NCBI GenBank assembly: GCA_018894105.1
Contig: CM032128.1
Location: 15,915,001-15,979,000, forward strand
Reading direction: 5' to 3'
Length of the DNA: 64,000 nucleotides
Source of the DNA: Jacaranda mimosifolia
Lineage: Eukaryota > Streptophyta > Magnoliopsida > Lamiales > Bignoniaceae
The notes under the pieces are model-generated. The model saw only the letters and a list, made by a program, of their open reading frames with translations. It was not told where the DNA came from and made no database searches. The first letter of the stretch is position 1, and each line of letters starts with the position of its first letter. Positions 1 through 11,989 of this stretch are shown in pieces. The translations under genes were made by a program, and so were the position numbers.

Positions 1-700
1 AAGCTTGGTACTCAACAATGTTGTTGGACCACAACTCGCCCAACACAATGGAATATGTCAATACTTGCTTTTTTGTTGAAACGAAGACAAGCCCTGCCCC
101 TGATCTATGTGATCCAGTTGCTCCATCGAAGAACATCATCCATGTTGGGAGAACTTCAACATAGAGAACAACTTCATTGGGGAGGTCATCAGATAACTCC
201 CATTTTGCTGGGATAGGAATGTTAGCCAAGAAATTAGCAAGAGCTTGCCCTTTAACAACTTATTATGGCACTTAAGTGATCAAATCTCATATTAATTGAA
301 TGTGACAAACAACTTCGCCATCCTCCCAGAGAGCACAAGTCTTGACATAAGAAACTTGACTGGATTGGCATAAGACATAAGTCGTATGGATTTTGTTTCA
401 AAATAGTGCTTTAATTTCTTAATGGCGTAAAATAATGCTAAGTAGATATTCTTAATAAGGGAATATTTTAGTTCATTTCTAGTTAGGGATCTATTCAAGT
501 AGTATAGTGCCTTTTCTTTACCTTCTTTATTTTCTTGAGCCATACGAGCGCCAATTGACCTTTCTTATGCTGCAATATATAATATAACTGGTCTTTCAGG
601 TACAGGAGCTCCCAACACCGATGGATTTAAGAGATGCTTCTTTATACTTTCAAAAGTATTTTAGCATCATTCATCCTTATCTGAAAGAAGCATCTTTCTT
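1..700 (-). pseudogene. RNase H plus second (archaeal-type) RNase H remnant
   Basis: The 292-543 frame reads YYLNRSLTRNELKYSLI and LALFYAIKKLKHYFE, the normal gypsy RNase H, followed by the connecting segment with LMSRLVLSGRMAKL. From about 240 down to 1 a second fold begins: MMFFDGATGSHRSGAGLVFV, with the D-G-A and G-A-G-L-V pattern of the additional archaeal-type RNase H known from Tat-lineage elements, ending at the window edge near NNIVEYQA. The presence of two RNase H folds is the main argument for the Tat assignment. The frames are broken. Confidence 0.7.
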
Positions 701-1715
701 TATAAGGTGATTGAATAGTTGGCACCTTCCAATAAGGTTTGATATGAATCTTCTTATGAATGCAAAACTACCTTGCAGGCTCCGCAATTCTTTCAAGTTC
801 CTAGTTACAAGCATCTTCTAGGTAGCATCTATCTTTACAGGACCAACTTCCATACCACAATAACGGACTATAAAGCTAAGAAACTTGCCAGATGTAACAC
901 CGAAAGCACATTTAAGGGGATTCATCTTGAAGCTTTATTTTCGCAACCGATCAAATATCACTCGAAGATCTGCCAAGTGATCACTTCTTCTCTTACTCTT
1001 GACAACTAAATCATCAACATAGTATTCAACCCTTTTGTGAAACATATCATCGAAGATATTTTGCATTGCACATTGGTAAATGGCACTTGCATTCTTTAAC
1101 CTGAAAGATGGCATCACTTTATTATTGAAGATTCCCTTTGGAGTATGAAAAGTTGTACACTCCTCATCTTATGGTGACATCCTAATTTGATTATAGCCAG
1201 AAGACTCATCTATGAAGGATAAAGCTTCATAACCAGTAGTTGCATCGACCATAAGCTCGATGATAGGCAATGAAAAATCATATGTTAGGCATGCCTTATT
1301 TAAGTCTCAAAAGTCAACACAAATGCGTATTTGTCCATTTTTCTTCTTAACAGATATAATGCTAGATATCCACATTGGATACCTGACTTCCCCAATAAAT
1401 CTAGCATTAATGAGCTTGTTTATTTCAGCTTCAAATCGAGGAATGAGTTATGGGTGAAGAATTCCCTATGATTGCTTCACTGGGCGCACCCCATGCCTTA
1501 TGTTGAGGTGATGAATTGCAACTTTAGGATCCGATCCCGACATCTCTTTATATGTCCAAACGAAGACATGTTTATACCTACTTAATGTTCTTGAGTACTG
1601 CTTTTCCTCTTCAAGACTTAAAAGGGATCTTACAAATATACGGCATGGCTCCTCTGTCGTGCCAAGATTTAGTTCTTTAAGTTCATCCACAATTGCATGT
1701 CCACCATCTTCAAGT
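700..1715 (-). pseudogene. Reverse transcriptase remnant of the Tat-type element
   Basis: The 1466-1690 frame is the segment just upstream of the polymerase core (YKHVFVWTYKEMSG, HHLNIRHGVRPVKQ). At 935-1117 the catalytic region reads FRLKNASAIYQCAMQNIF and then YYVDDLVVKSK, with the YVDD active-site motif preserved. Further down (840-940) KMNPLKCAFGV and GKFLSF mark the palm/thumb region. Between these blocks the frame changes repeatedly. It would have copied element RNA into DNA; it is now non-functional. Confidence 0.85.
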
Positions 1716-2518
1716 TATGGAGGAGCTTCTTGGACCTCATCTTTAGAGATATTTAAGTCAGACTCTTCATTAATAGCAAGATGATAACATGAGTGCGGCT
1801 TATTATCTTCCTCATCATAAGACTGTATAGTATGTATGACCTTTACCTTTTGAAGTAACCCTTCATTATATAACTCTATTTTCTTTCACAATGGGGATGG
1901 GTGTCGTTCTCCACCCATGATAGCTTGTAACTCGTGTAAAGCCACTCACCATCAATCTATTGAACTCTCCAAGATACTAATGGCTTGGCTCTTCTACAAC
2001 ACTTGTATAATTAGAGCTTAGGATAATCTCCATTTCATCCTCATGTTCACCGTTTTCATTAGATGGATGTCTCATGGTCTGCCATATCACCTTCACTGAT
2101 CTATCCATATTAATGATCAAGATTGAGGATTTGGCTTCACTCGATTGAGGTAAGCAAATAGTTTGACCTTCAGTTCTTAGTTCCATTATGTAAGTTTTAT
2201 CACAACTATTTTTTTTCTTGAATTTTTCATAGCATTACTTCAAAGTCAATTGTAGACTGAACCCTATGGACAATGACTTGTAGTAGACCCTTTACAAAGT
2301 GGTAGATTTTGACCAAGTCTTTCAAAAATAGAAGGACGGGTAGTGCGAGTGCTTAATCGATCGAATACAGAGATGCGATGATTGCTTGACTTTTAACTTC
2401 CATTATTTTCATCTTTCTCAGTTGCAGCATGTTGGACACTGACGCACTTACATTTTATTTTTATTAGCTCACTTGGTGCAAATCCTAATTTGGTCCTTGG
2501 CTGACCAACACGAAACCC

Positions 2519-3500
2519 TTAGCTTTGTAAATTTTGTTGTGCTTTGCTGAGACCATAGATCTTTTCTCCAGTCAACTCCGATTTCAACTCCCCTAGCTTA
2601 GATAGATTCAATAAGTCATATCCAAACTTAGCCAAGAGACTATATGCCTCCAGATCAAATGTCCCATGGAACTTTTGATATTGAGTTCTATTAGAAGAAA
2701 ATTCAGCTGAGGCCTTCAAGTTCAAACCGATAGTAGGCATGATTAACTCGTTTCTCATAACTTTGTAGTCATAATATACTACTTTCCTTTTCTGTTCTCT
2801 TTTATTGTTCAGTGATTTCATATGCTTTCGATAATGTCTGTCCTTCTTTCTAACATGATTGAAGGGTATACCAAAATATTGGTAAATCAAGGGCACCTTC
2901 GGATTCTACAATTTTACTTGCCAAGGTTCTAGCAACAATCAACTTCTTGGACTTTTCAACATTAGATTCCAGAGATTAGGTTCAATATGCTTTCCCTTGA
3001 TAAGGTGATTGCCTTGAGTTTTTAAAGGCAATGTCTCCTACACTGAGCTTAGGTATAAATATAATTTGACATCCACAAAGTATGATTCTGCCTCATAAAT
3101 AGCTTTATATCAGCATTAACCTTTATTATCTCACCATTCCTTGAATACTTGAAGCATTGGTGAAGGGTGCATGGAACCACTTAATTTTCGTGAAGCCATG
3201 GTCTTCTTAGCAGAAAGTTGTAAGAAGTCTTTGCATCAATCCCATGAAATAGCGTATCCGTTTTTAATTCTCCAATAGTAAGGTCTAAGCGGATCATTCT
3301 AATAGCTTACTGGCCTCCCTAGTTGAAACGTTGAATGGTCAAGCGGTTACGAGATAGATCCTCAATTGTGATCCCTAATTGTTTCATAGTAGACTTTGGC
3401 ACGATGTTAACTGTTGATCACCTATCAATAAACATGCGGTTAACTTTTTGATCTTGCATAAATCTAGAAAAAAAGAGCAGTCGGCTGTGGGGCTTTGATC
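2519..3500 (-). pseudogene. Retropepsin and spacer remnant of the Tat-type element
   Basis: At 3100-3470 on the minus strand the translation resembles the aspartic protease of plant gypsy elements: a FIDR-stop-STVN stretch where an active D-G-G-S motif is expected, then TIGELKTDTLFHGIDAKTSY and LLRRPWLHEN, the C-terminal part of the fold. Because the catalytic motif is damaged, the enzyme is dead. The open stretch 2519-2896 contains FDLEAYSLLAKFGYDLLN and LTGEKIYGLSKAQ, a linker typically found between protease and reverse transcriptase in this lineage. The assignment is by family resemblance read by eye. Confidence 0.7.
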
Positions 3501-3699
3501 TCTACAGCAAATATTCATCTGTCAATGCTGTAACAACATAATAAGAAGCAGAATGCTTGCTCTCCACTTCACCAAACGCAGTAAATGCTATTTTGACTTT
3601 CTACTTAAAAAATCTTGTAAGAAAAAAGTCTCCTAGAGTTACGAGATCCTAATGGCTTATTCCTAACTTTCTTGGCTTAACACGAGAACTTTCATATGT

Positions 3700-5595
3700 C
3701 CTACTAACTTTAGTTGAGGGTACTTGGTAAGCTATTGTCTCTTTAAGAGTGAGGGATGAAGTTGGTGAACACATTGCCTTTGCCTCCACCGGCGTGTTAC
3801 AAGAATCCACTCACTATCATGTTTAATTTTAGAAACAAAACTTGTATCCGACTTTTCTTCAGTGGATAGAGTTTTGAATAGGACTGGGTCTATACTTCCA
3901 AATTGAAGCGACTTAGGAGAGAACATTTTTCTAGTTGCAAATGGCATTTGTAACAGCTGCGATATTAGTAACATTTGCATCCACCGCATCTTTGGTACCA
4001 TGAATGATTTTTTTCATCTTTTGCCAATGTCATGATTTTCTTTTTAACCACAAAATATTTTTCTATAGGATGGCTAACAACTCGATGATACTTACAGTAT
4101 TTTAGGCCATTCACTTTCCCAACTTCATCAAGACATTTTGGCTTGGGCAACACAATCATCTTTCTTGCCAATAACTCATCAAAGATTTACGAGATGTCAG
4201 AGTCGAGGAATGGGTACTCATTTTCCTCTAACTCTTTCAATGTAGGTTGACACCTTTTAGTTGGCACAAGTTGATTAAGTTTTTCTCCTTTGTTATTACT
4301 TGCAGAAATTTGGATAAGAGCTGCTTTAATTACCATAGACTCTTCCACAGTATTTTTTGTGGACTTTTCATTCTTCTCCTTCTCTTTTCTGTCTTTATTT
4401 TGATCATCAATCGAAAAAGTAGATTTATGATTTGTTACGCTCAACTCCATGTTGTGAGCAGAAGTGGCCAATTTCTCAAAACTTTGTGGCTTAATTCCTT
4501 GGAGGATATAACGAAGCCCCCAATCCATCTCCTGGATACACATCTCTATTGCTAAAACTTCTAATAGTCGGTACTTGAAATTTAAACTTAGTGCACACTA
4601 ATGGTTGATTTTGTCAATGATTGGCTCGTCCTTTCACTATTTTACATTGGTAAGCTCAATCATACTCATAATGCGAAGGGTGTTGTAGAAGTGGTTTGAA
4701 AATTCCCTCTCTATTTCTACCTAATTATCAATATACTTGGCTCCAAATCATCATATTAATTAAATGCATTTCCCTTGAGTGATCTCATGAATTGCTTTAC
4801 GAGGAGGTCACCATCAGTTCCTGCACTATTGTATGTTTCCATGAAATGGGCAATATGTTGCTTTGGATTGCCTTTTCCATCAAGCTATTGTAGCTTTAGT
4901 GGCTGGTAACCTATCGACATCCTTAATGCTTTATTTTGCTTAGTGTATGGTTTTGAGTATAATAGTGAATTTTGCAAAGGTCCACCATACTGTGCTCTGA
5001 TAATGTTAGTTATAATCTCTTGCAATTGTTGTACGAACAATGTAGCAATGAATGTTGTAGAGTGGTTAGATTTTCGCACTGAGTCATGCTTGGGTGGTGC
5101 CTCATCTGTTTGCTTCTCATTTTCAACATGATTTGAGGAGGATGAGCGATTCTAGCTAGACTCTCCAATATTTGAGTGCTCCAGCTTGTTCATTAATTAG
5201 GCGATCTAGAGGACTTTGTCTTCCACAATCTTCTGAAGATCAGCTATGACTTGAGTTATCTGAGCAAGATGTTCATCAACTATAGTTGTTTCAATTACAA
5301 TTTTAGGCAGCGCAATAGAAAGAGATAATTTGGACTTGATCTCCATAGGACTTGCTGAGTTCGAACCATCCAATGGAGTGTTATCAACAATCTTGCCCCT
5401 AGTGGAAGATTGGCCTACTACAACAATGATATCTATAACATCTTTTTGATTCATAATAGTGACTTGATTCTTCTTGGGTGCTATGATGCATTTGGAAATA
5501 ATAACTGGAATTTTGATATAGAAAGAAGAGATGAGAGATAGAGTTGTCCAACCAAGCGTGCTAGAGATTTGTTCACATAAATTTCGAGTATGCAA
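3700..5595 (-). pseudogene. gag remnant of the Tat-type element
   Basis: Several minus-strand frames in order make up a decayed Gag. The N-terminal part lies at 5206-5595. A middle part at 4885-5079 has the run QYGGPLQNS. The piece at 4187-4543 contains GLRYILQGIKPQSFEKLATS. The piece at 3965-4171 holds CKYHRVVSHPIEKYF, a characteristic cysteine/histidine segment of this gypsy Gag type. Gag would form the retrotransposon particle and bind its RNA. The frames are interrupted by stops and shifts, so no functional product is expected. Confidence 0.75.
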
Positions 5596-6242
5596 AAAGA
5601 ATTACAAGACAATAAAAATATGGACAAATTTAATATTTAATTTAAATGAATGTGGTTACAATCTATGGAAATATCTCTGCGATTAAAGACTAATTCCTTT
5701 AATTTTTCTCCTTAGATTTGATTCAAGGACTTGGCGCTTGTTGTTGAATCAGATGCGTAATTCCTTCCTAGACTTGCAGATGAATTCACGAATCACCTTG
5801 AAATTAAATATTTATTTTGATATCAAGGTCTTTAGAATTTAATACTTTTGAAGAAAATATTAAACCTTTGTGGTTGCAGCATTTCCTTGTGGCAAGAGCT
5901 CGAACTTGAGAGATTGATACTTGAATTCCTTAATGAATTTCTTGATGTGTGGTATGTCTCCCAACACCTCCATTTATAGGCACACATTAGGGTTTGATGG
6001 CTTGGAGTTTGAGTCTCTCCTTTGGGCTTGAATACCACTTGAGACGGACTTAATTAACTAGTGGGCTACATTTAAACATATTTGGCCCAATTAGATAATC
6101 CAAAATAAATAAGAATTTTATAATATATTTTGGATTTGCCCATTCTATAAAGCTCAAATCTATTCCGGATTTTAATTTGGGACCCAAGTCAATAGCCAAT
6201 TTATTTGGGGTAATTTATCCCAATAAAATTTCAATGTCAACA
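5570..6242 (-). repeat. 5' LTR of the minus-strand Tat-type element
   Basis: On the minus strand the repeat starts TGTTGACATTG at 6242 and ends GTGAACA at 5570, giving 673 bp with TG...CA ends. It is followed directly by a sequence resembling the conserved post-LTR motif of plant gypsy elements (degenerate AGCACGCTTGGTTGGAC at about 5550-5569), where the minus-strand primer-binding site is expected. The second LTR is outside the window, so the borders are from motifs, not from comparison. Confidence 0.7.
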
Positions 6243-7110
6243 AATAGCTAGTAAAAAGTTAAGAGTACTTAAATCATGAGGGGTTAGGATTTTGGATAAA
6301 TGTTCATCAATAGCTTGGGAATTTCATTAAATACCTAATCCTCATAAGGTTAGGATTCTCGAAATTTCATTAACTATCAAATCCTGATAAGGTTAGGATT
6401 TTAGATTATCTCCACTTGATACTTACTTATTAGATATAAATTATCGTTATCTGAGATTGAGACTGATCAAAGTTAGGATTAGAGTTATCTTATCATCTCA
6501 ATGAGATAAGGATTCTAGTTTATCCATAATACTTAGCCTAGTAGTATAAATACACATATAGTAGGAAATAGAGAAGCCAATACATAGGGGTGAGAAAATA
6601 TCAATTTTTTAATTGTTCTCTGGTAAATTCGTAGGTACTAACATACTATTTTTCTGTCATAGAATTAGTAGAGAACGCTTAAGTAGTAGATCAAATATGA
6701 GAAAAAATTTAGGTTTTAAGATTCTGGAGTAATTAAATTTCTTTTATCATTCTATTGAAAAGATTTTTTCTGCATGAAAGTGTAAGTAAATTTCTATTCT
6801 CTTTCTATTGAAAATAATTTTTTTGCATGATATGTGCATCAAAATATGTGATTTTGCATATTAAATTTTAATGTAATTGTTTATTTGTTGTAGAATTTTT
6901 CTATTTGCAAATATTTAATTGTTCATAAGACTTTGTTGCATGCATAAAACTTTTTTTTTTTAGAATTTGAGCATGCAAAACAAAATTTTCTAAATCTTGT
7001 GTGAGACATAGTATCCTCTGTTGAGATAAAAATAATAAAAGGATATATGCTCTAAATAATCAAGAAACTATTAGTAGGAATGAGTTTTGCAATTGTGCTA
7101 GGAAAGTTAC
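6243..7110. other. Non-coding, transposon-like DNA flanking the Tat element
   Basis: No reading frame is credible. The stretch contains about five degenerate copies of a motif like ATAAGGTTAGGATT between 6275 and 6510, and a TATA-like run GTATAAATACACATATAG near 6543, followed by an LTR-like leader. This would fit an old LTR into which the Tat element inserted, but I found no second copy in the window to prove it. Confidence 0.35.
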
Positions 7111-7358
7111 AGTAGCAAAAGATCTCTAAAGCCTCTTAACGGCACCTCTAAAGCCACTTATCGACGTTATAGTTAAGACCTGTGAAGCCTCTCAACAACA
7201 TTGTAGTAAAGATCTTTGAAACCTCTTAATAGTGTTGTAGTTAAATTCTCTAAATCCACTTAACAACGTTGTAGTTAAGACATTTGAAGCCACTTAACAA
7301 CATTGTAGTTAAGACCTTTGAATCCACTTAATGGCTTTGTAGTTAAGATCTTGGCCAA
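7111..7358. repeat. 34-bp tandem repeat (about six to seven copies)
   Basis: Imperfect head-to-tail units of 34 bp resembling TTGTAGTTAAGACCTTTGAA followed by GCCACTTAACAACA. The central copies are clear (starts near 7167, 7201, 7235, 7269 and 7303, all 34 bp apart). The first units are more divergent. No long open frame runs through it. Confidence 0.8.
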
Positions 7359-8869
7359 GTTAACAGATTAAAATCCCAAAAGTTCATGAGCATGGTAAAT
7401 TAATAAATTGAAAATTTCTACTAAGTTGTGTAACTTGTAATCTGAATTACTCTGAAAGTATGTTTTGAAATTTTGATAAGATGATTCTTGATTTTTTGTA
7501 TCTAATTGTTATTATTTTTAAATGAAAGTGAATATTTTTGTCCTTAACAATTATACATCATTTTGTGATAATTATACATGCTCAAATCCAATAAAAGGTG
7601 AATGAGACTTATTTATTGGGCGAAGTGTCGCTTATATGTTATCGATTCACCATTTTGTAGAGAACTTAGTTTAGGATAAGGAAGATGAGCACTTTTAGGG
7701 ATGTGATGAGAGATCTATATTTTCAGCTTTAGGTCATATTTGTCCTTTGTTTTGAATGCTAGTTGATTGTTAAAAAGATCCTTTTTTTGGGGATGTCTGA
7801 TAGTTAGGTTTAATTTCAAAGGCAAGTGTTTGAGTTATTTTCAATTGTGGGATTTTTCAATAATATTTTTGAATTTTAGTATGTGTTCTGAATTTCGAAG
7901 CTTGCTATTTCTATGTCCTTTAGGCTTGGGAGCATTTCCAGTCGTGTCTTGGATTCGAGGCATGACAACAACCCTCTTCCAAACTTAAGGGATGTCCTTA
8001 AAGTAAACAAGGATGAAACTAACAAGATAAAAGAAAACAAGGACAGAAGATGACAAAAATAAATGAAATTACAAAAATAAAAGACATCAATATGAGAAAT
8101 GACAAAAAGAAGAAAGTAAAATAAAATATAATAAAATGAAAAAGAAGAAGATACATCTTGATCAATTCTTGGAATATCCCCCTTTGTGGATGTACAAAGT
8201 GTAGTGGTCGAGGCATTAACGGCATGGCAGAGAAGTTGAAACCGTGCTACTAGGCCTCATAATTTGGGTTTTTTCGACGTAAATCACTTTTAAACTAATG
8301 TACTTTAATCCAAGGCAAAATAAAAGCTTCCTTATGAAATTGAAGTGCATAAATTGGAAAGAAAATGATGCATTAATTTTTTGTGGAGAATAATTGAATA
8401 ATTAATGGAGAATTTGAAAAAACTTTGAGTAGGATTGAACATTTTCAAAGAAAGAGAATAGAAGGTTTAGAGAGAGAAAGAAAGAATTTTGGACAATGGA
8501 AGAAAGTAATGAAAGTGGAGGGAGAAAGAAGTGGGCAGAGAAAGAAACATCTCTCTTTCTCTCTCTCTCTCTTTCTCTTTTCTTCTTCTTCTTCTTCTTC
8601 TAATAATGTGATGTTGTGGCACCAACTGATAGGTTGGGGCATTATGGTGCCCAAGGTGTTTTTTTCCCTCACATCACATCCTAAAAAAATAATATAAATA
8701 AAACACAAAATTAGATTGACTATTGAAGTAAATAGAAAAGAAACAAACAAACTAAGAACAGTGAAGATCATTAAAACTTAGATTGGCATTGAGAAGTGAC
8801 TGATTTATAATCTTTAGCTTGTCCTTTCGGGCTTCACCTGGCATTGGTCAAGGTGATCCTAGATCGTTA
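7359..8869. other. No gene seen; simple-sequence and AT-rich DNA
   Basis: Frames here are low-complexity shadows. A CT/CTT microsatellite lies at 8550-8601 (CTCTTTCTCTCTCT, then TTC repeats), and purine-rich AGAAAGA runs precede it. The stretch 8000-8150 is an A/G-rich, poorly complex run. Part of this may be the 3' untranslated region of the Athila-like element whose integrase end lies just to the right. Confidence 0.5.
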
Positions 8870-9060
8870 GTTATCAAAATTGCCTCTATAATAGTGTTTG
8901 ATTTTTTGCCTATTTGTCTTTTCCTATTTACTTAGTCCAACTTCTTCTGATTCCATCACTCCATGTGAAAAGACCTCAATAATGCGAAAAGGTCCTGGCC
9001 ATTGTGATTTTAACTTTCTTAATAATCAGTTAAATGAAGAGTTGCATGGTAGCAGCTGTT
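8870..9060 (-). pseudogene. Integrase C-terminal remnant (Athila-like)
   Basis: The minus-strand translation gives KLKSQWPGPFRIIEVFSHG and, with stops, a following NRQKIKHYY. This matches the conserved C-terminal tail of Athila-type integrase, where K-L-K-S-R-W-x-G-P-F and R-L-K-x-Y-Y are typical. It would bind DNA in the integration complex. It lies within about 60 bp of the protease remnant, so the polymerase and integrase core between them have been deleted. Confidence 0.65.
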
Positions 9061-9089
9061 GACTCGACCTAAAGTGGTGCCTATTCTTA

Positions 9090-9450
9090 GTCTTTCCTTT
9101 ATATGGTCTAGCCTTCAATGATTATTCACTATAATAACTTCAAAACGTTTGTCAGTGTTTTTAGGAAAATCAAATACTTTGAACATATTTACCTCTTGAT
9201 CATAGACCCTCTTAGTTAGTTCACCTTTTTGCACATCTATAATAGTCCTACGTATGGCCAAAAATAGTCTTCCAAGGATGATCGACCCTTCAACATCCTC
9301 CTTCATGTCTAGTACAAAATCTGTAGAGAAAATAAACTTGTAGCTTGTGTTCTAACTACAAGTTGTAAGGTTACATTAGTTGGATTGATCTTGCTGAATC
9401 CAAGCCATTGATAGATAAAATGTGGCATCAAGTTTATATTTATCCCCAAA
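9090..9450 (-). pseudogene. Retropepsin remnant (Athila-like)
   Basis: The frame 9115-9306 contains GSIILGRLFLAIRRTIIDVQ and KGELTKRVYDQEV, the C-terminal half of Athila-type protease (family pattern I-L-G-R-P-F-L-A ... I-D-V-x-x-G-E-L). Upstream in the same direction (about 9330-9450) fragments like YQWLGFSKINPTNVTLQ belong to the same domain. The N-terminal catalytic part is not intact. The protease would have processed the Gag-Pol polyprotein. Confidence 0.75.
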
Positions 9451-9479
9451 TCATATAGCGCCTTCTGGAAAATTTAGTA

Positions 9480-10012
9480 CCTATTTTGTAGGGTATGGTA
9501 AAGCTCCCAGGATATTTACCTTTTGGATGATTGCACACCGTTCCTCTTTGAGAGATCCTGTCTCAAGTTCACTTAAATACCTTTTTCTAAGATAGAATGA
9601 ACTTCACATAACTCAGCATTTGTTCTAAGTCTTTCACAAGTGAAATGTTTATGTGGAGTTTCTTGAAACATTAAAAAATCATTGAAATTGCTTGTCCAAT
9701 TTTTGCTACTTAAACTTTTGATAGAAGGATGGAGGTGGTATTGATTTTTCTCCCATTTCCTCTAAGGATGGAGAACCTTCTGAATTTCCCACAACTCTCA
9801 ATGTAACAACCTTGCGATGTTCCTTACCTTTTTGCTTAAGATTCATCTCTGTATCACTCGGCAAAGTTTCCTATTGTCTCATACACAATGCACTGTCCTA
9901 TAATCCTATTTGCATTTCTAATGTCATGATTGAAGCTGATTAGCATTGAAGAGTTGTGTTACTCTTTACCAGATATTCATTATTCTTCACCATATACTGC
10001 ATGAGCATGTCC
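9480..10012 (-). pseudogene. C-terminal gag part of the Athila-like element, left of the CACTA insertion
   Basis: Minus-strand translation starting at the CACTA junction gives MLMQYMVKNNEYLVKSNTTL, then LPSDTEMNLKQKGKEHRKVV before the protease region. This is the linker typical of Athila Gag (family pattern L-P-S-D-T-E and G-K-E-H). A stop and small indels interrupt it. The same stretch exists in plus orientation at 33465-33604. Confidence 0.75.
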
Positions 10013-10480
10013 CACTACAAGAAAAAATAGTTTTGGTGACCAAATTCTCAGTGACCATACTAAAATGGTTGCTAAATATAAAATTTTAGTAGCCAAAAGC
10101 AATCTAGTTGCTGAAGTCTAGTTACATAGATGCTTTTGCAACCAACCAACATTTGGTTGCTGTAAATGATCACTATAATTTGACTAACCTTAGCCAATGG
10201 TATAGTGACCAAAGTTGAAATTTTTAGTGAGAATTTTCATGGTTGCTATGTATGAACATTAATTGCAGCCAATTTAACAACAAAATATTAAATGGTTACT
10301 ATAAATCTTCAAACTAATGATTAACAACCGATTAATTTAGTTGCTAAAAATATGCCTTTGTTTAGCTCTTTAAACTTATAGCAACCAGTATTATACGGTT
10401 ACATAATTAAAATATTTACAACAAGCAATTGCACATAATTGCTAGAAAAGTATTCGTGGCAATCCAACGGACTTTATTTC
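10013..10480. repeat. CACTA left terminal inverted repeat and subterminal repeat region
   Basis: After the terminal 14 bases, motifs such as TGGTTGCTAAA, TAGTTGCTGAA, AACCAACATTTGGTTGCTG and AGTGACCAAA recur every 20-50 bp. In CACTA elements such subterminal arrays are bound by the element-encoded regulatory protein (established for En/Spm); here the function is inferred from position and repetition only. Confidence 0.85.
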
Positions 10481-11409
10481 TAACTAGCCCTAAACTTATA
10501 CCACTCAACAATTTTAGTCCAAATTTCTTAACTTTTCAGACACATTTAGTCCTCCCACGTTAAAATTAATGGAAAAGCACACATTTTTCATTAAATATTA
10601 ACATTCTTAACATTATTATGTTAGTTAATTACATAAAAACCCCTAACGTTTGACTCATTTACAAATAACGCCGGGAAACTTATACCACCCTCTAATATTT
10701 TGATTCGTTTAACAATTTTTGAAGAATCGTTAGTCCCCATTAACAAATTTGGTAATGTCATTCAAAATTTTATGTGAAAATCCAAAATATCCTCAAATAA
10801 TTGTTCTAATTACTTTTTAGACCAAAATTCCCATTGGCCTATTTGTAATATTTCCAATACCATGGAGTGTGATTTTAACATTGTTTGGATTACACATAAT
10901 AAATATAAATATATTTTGTTATTAATTAAATTTCTTAAATATTGAATCATTTTTAATTATAGTTGAATTAAAAATTAAAATTTAGATCATAAACATATCT
11001 AAAGTAATTTAATCAAATTTAATTAAATGTATTTATTAATTAAATAAAAAATAAGTAAAAAATTTGAAAAATTAAAATTAAAATTAAATGCATCTCTTGA
11101 ATAATAGAATTTTATAATTTTAAATCACACATGCATTTAAAATAATATACATATAAAAAATAATTAGTTAGATTAAGTTGAATTTATTTATCAATTAAGA
11201 AACAAAATATAAAATTTAAAAAATTAAATTAAATTAAAAATCTATTGTCGTGAAACATAATTCATAATTTCAAATTACATATTTCATAATTTTAAAGTAA
11301 TAAATATATCTAAAATAATATAGTTAAATATAATTAAGCTTATTTGTTAATTAAAATATATAATTTAAAAATAAAAATAACTCTTAAACTATCATCCTAA
11401 CAATATAAT
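10481..11409. other. CACTA left arm, no gene seen
   Basis: AT-rich non-coding DNA. At 10487-10800 phrases such as 'ttttagtcc', 'catttagtcctcc' and 'gttagtcccc' resemble the ends of plant Mutator-like inverted-repeat elements, but no partner repeat was found. 10900-11400 is almost pure A/T. Confidence 0.4.
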
Positions 11410-11418
11410 TTGATTTTA

Positions 11419-11710
11419 GGGCAAATCACGTAATTAGTTTCTAAAGTTTTAATTTAAAATCATTTTAGTCCCAAATCTTAAAAAAATCATCTTTTAGTCC
11501 CTAACGTTAATATATACTTTCCCTTTAGTCCTGAAAATAATTTTTCAGCATTTTTTGGCCGGAAAAGTTGACCAAGTTTGACATTTTAAAGGCAAAATTG
11601 TCAATTTATAGTCTTACGTTACATTTTAGTCCCTACTAAAGTTTTATATTCCAATTAACTTCCTATGTCACTTTTTTATTTTTTTAGGAAAAATTGCATT
11701 TTATCCCCTA
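11419..11710 (+). repeat. Left terminal inverted repeat of the Mutator-like element
   Basis: Pairs in inverted orientation with 23205-23465. Conserved blocks include the outer GGGCAAATCAC, 'ttttagtccctaacgt', 'ttttggc.ggaaaa.ttgacca', 'gcaaaatt.tcaatttatagt' and 'gttttat.ttccaatt'. By eye roughly four in five bases match. Confidence 0.8.
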
Positions 11711-11989
11711 TGAAAATGGAAAAGGGCCATATGAATTAAAAAAGGCAAAAAACCTCCTTGTATTTTGAAATTATGCATACCGTCTCCTACTCTTCATTTG
11801 CTTCAATTTAACTCCAATTTTAATTTATAAAAACTATATTACCCTTAATTATTTTCTATATTTTTAATTTTATTTATTTATTTTTTTAAATATATTTTGT
11901 ATATCTTCTTTTATCCCCTTTAAATTTAAAAACTATTTTTAGTTTTTTTATTTTCATTCATCTAATTTATTCTACTTTTTTCATTTTTA

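Larger units (their letters stand above)
1..6242 (-). mobile_element. Ty3/gypsy Tat-type LTR retrotransposon, 3' part cut by window edge
   Basis: Read on the minus strand the order is 5' LTR (5570-6242), gag, protease, reverse transcriptase, RNase H and an additional RNase H that runs off the window at position 1. All coding parts are broken by stops and frameshifts. The extra RNase H domain after the normal one, and the type of gag and protease, point to the Tat branch of plant gypsy elements (family knowledge). Integrase and the 3' LTR would lie left of the window. The element borders are inferred from the LTR end motifs only, because just one end is visible. Confidence 0.85.

Noticed and set aside
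4247..4555. Plus-strand frame of 102 residues
   Set aside because: It is the reverse shadow of the gag remnant on the minus strand, hydrophobic by complementarity and without motifs.
8445..8771. Minus-strand frame of 108 residues with glutamate/lysine/arginine-rich run
   Set aside because: It arises from translation of the CT/CTT microsatellite and its purine-rich flank; low complexity, no conserved motif.
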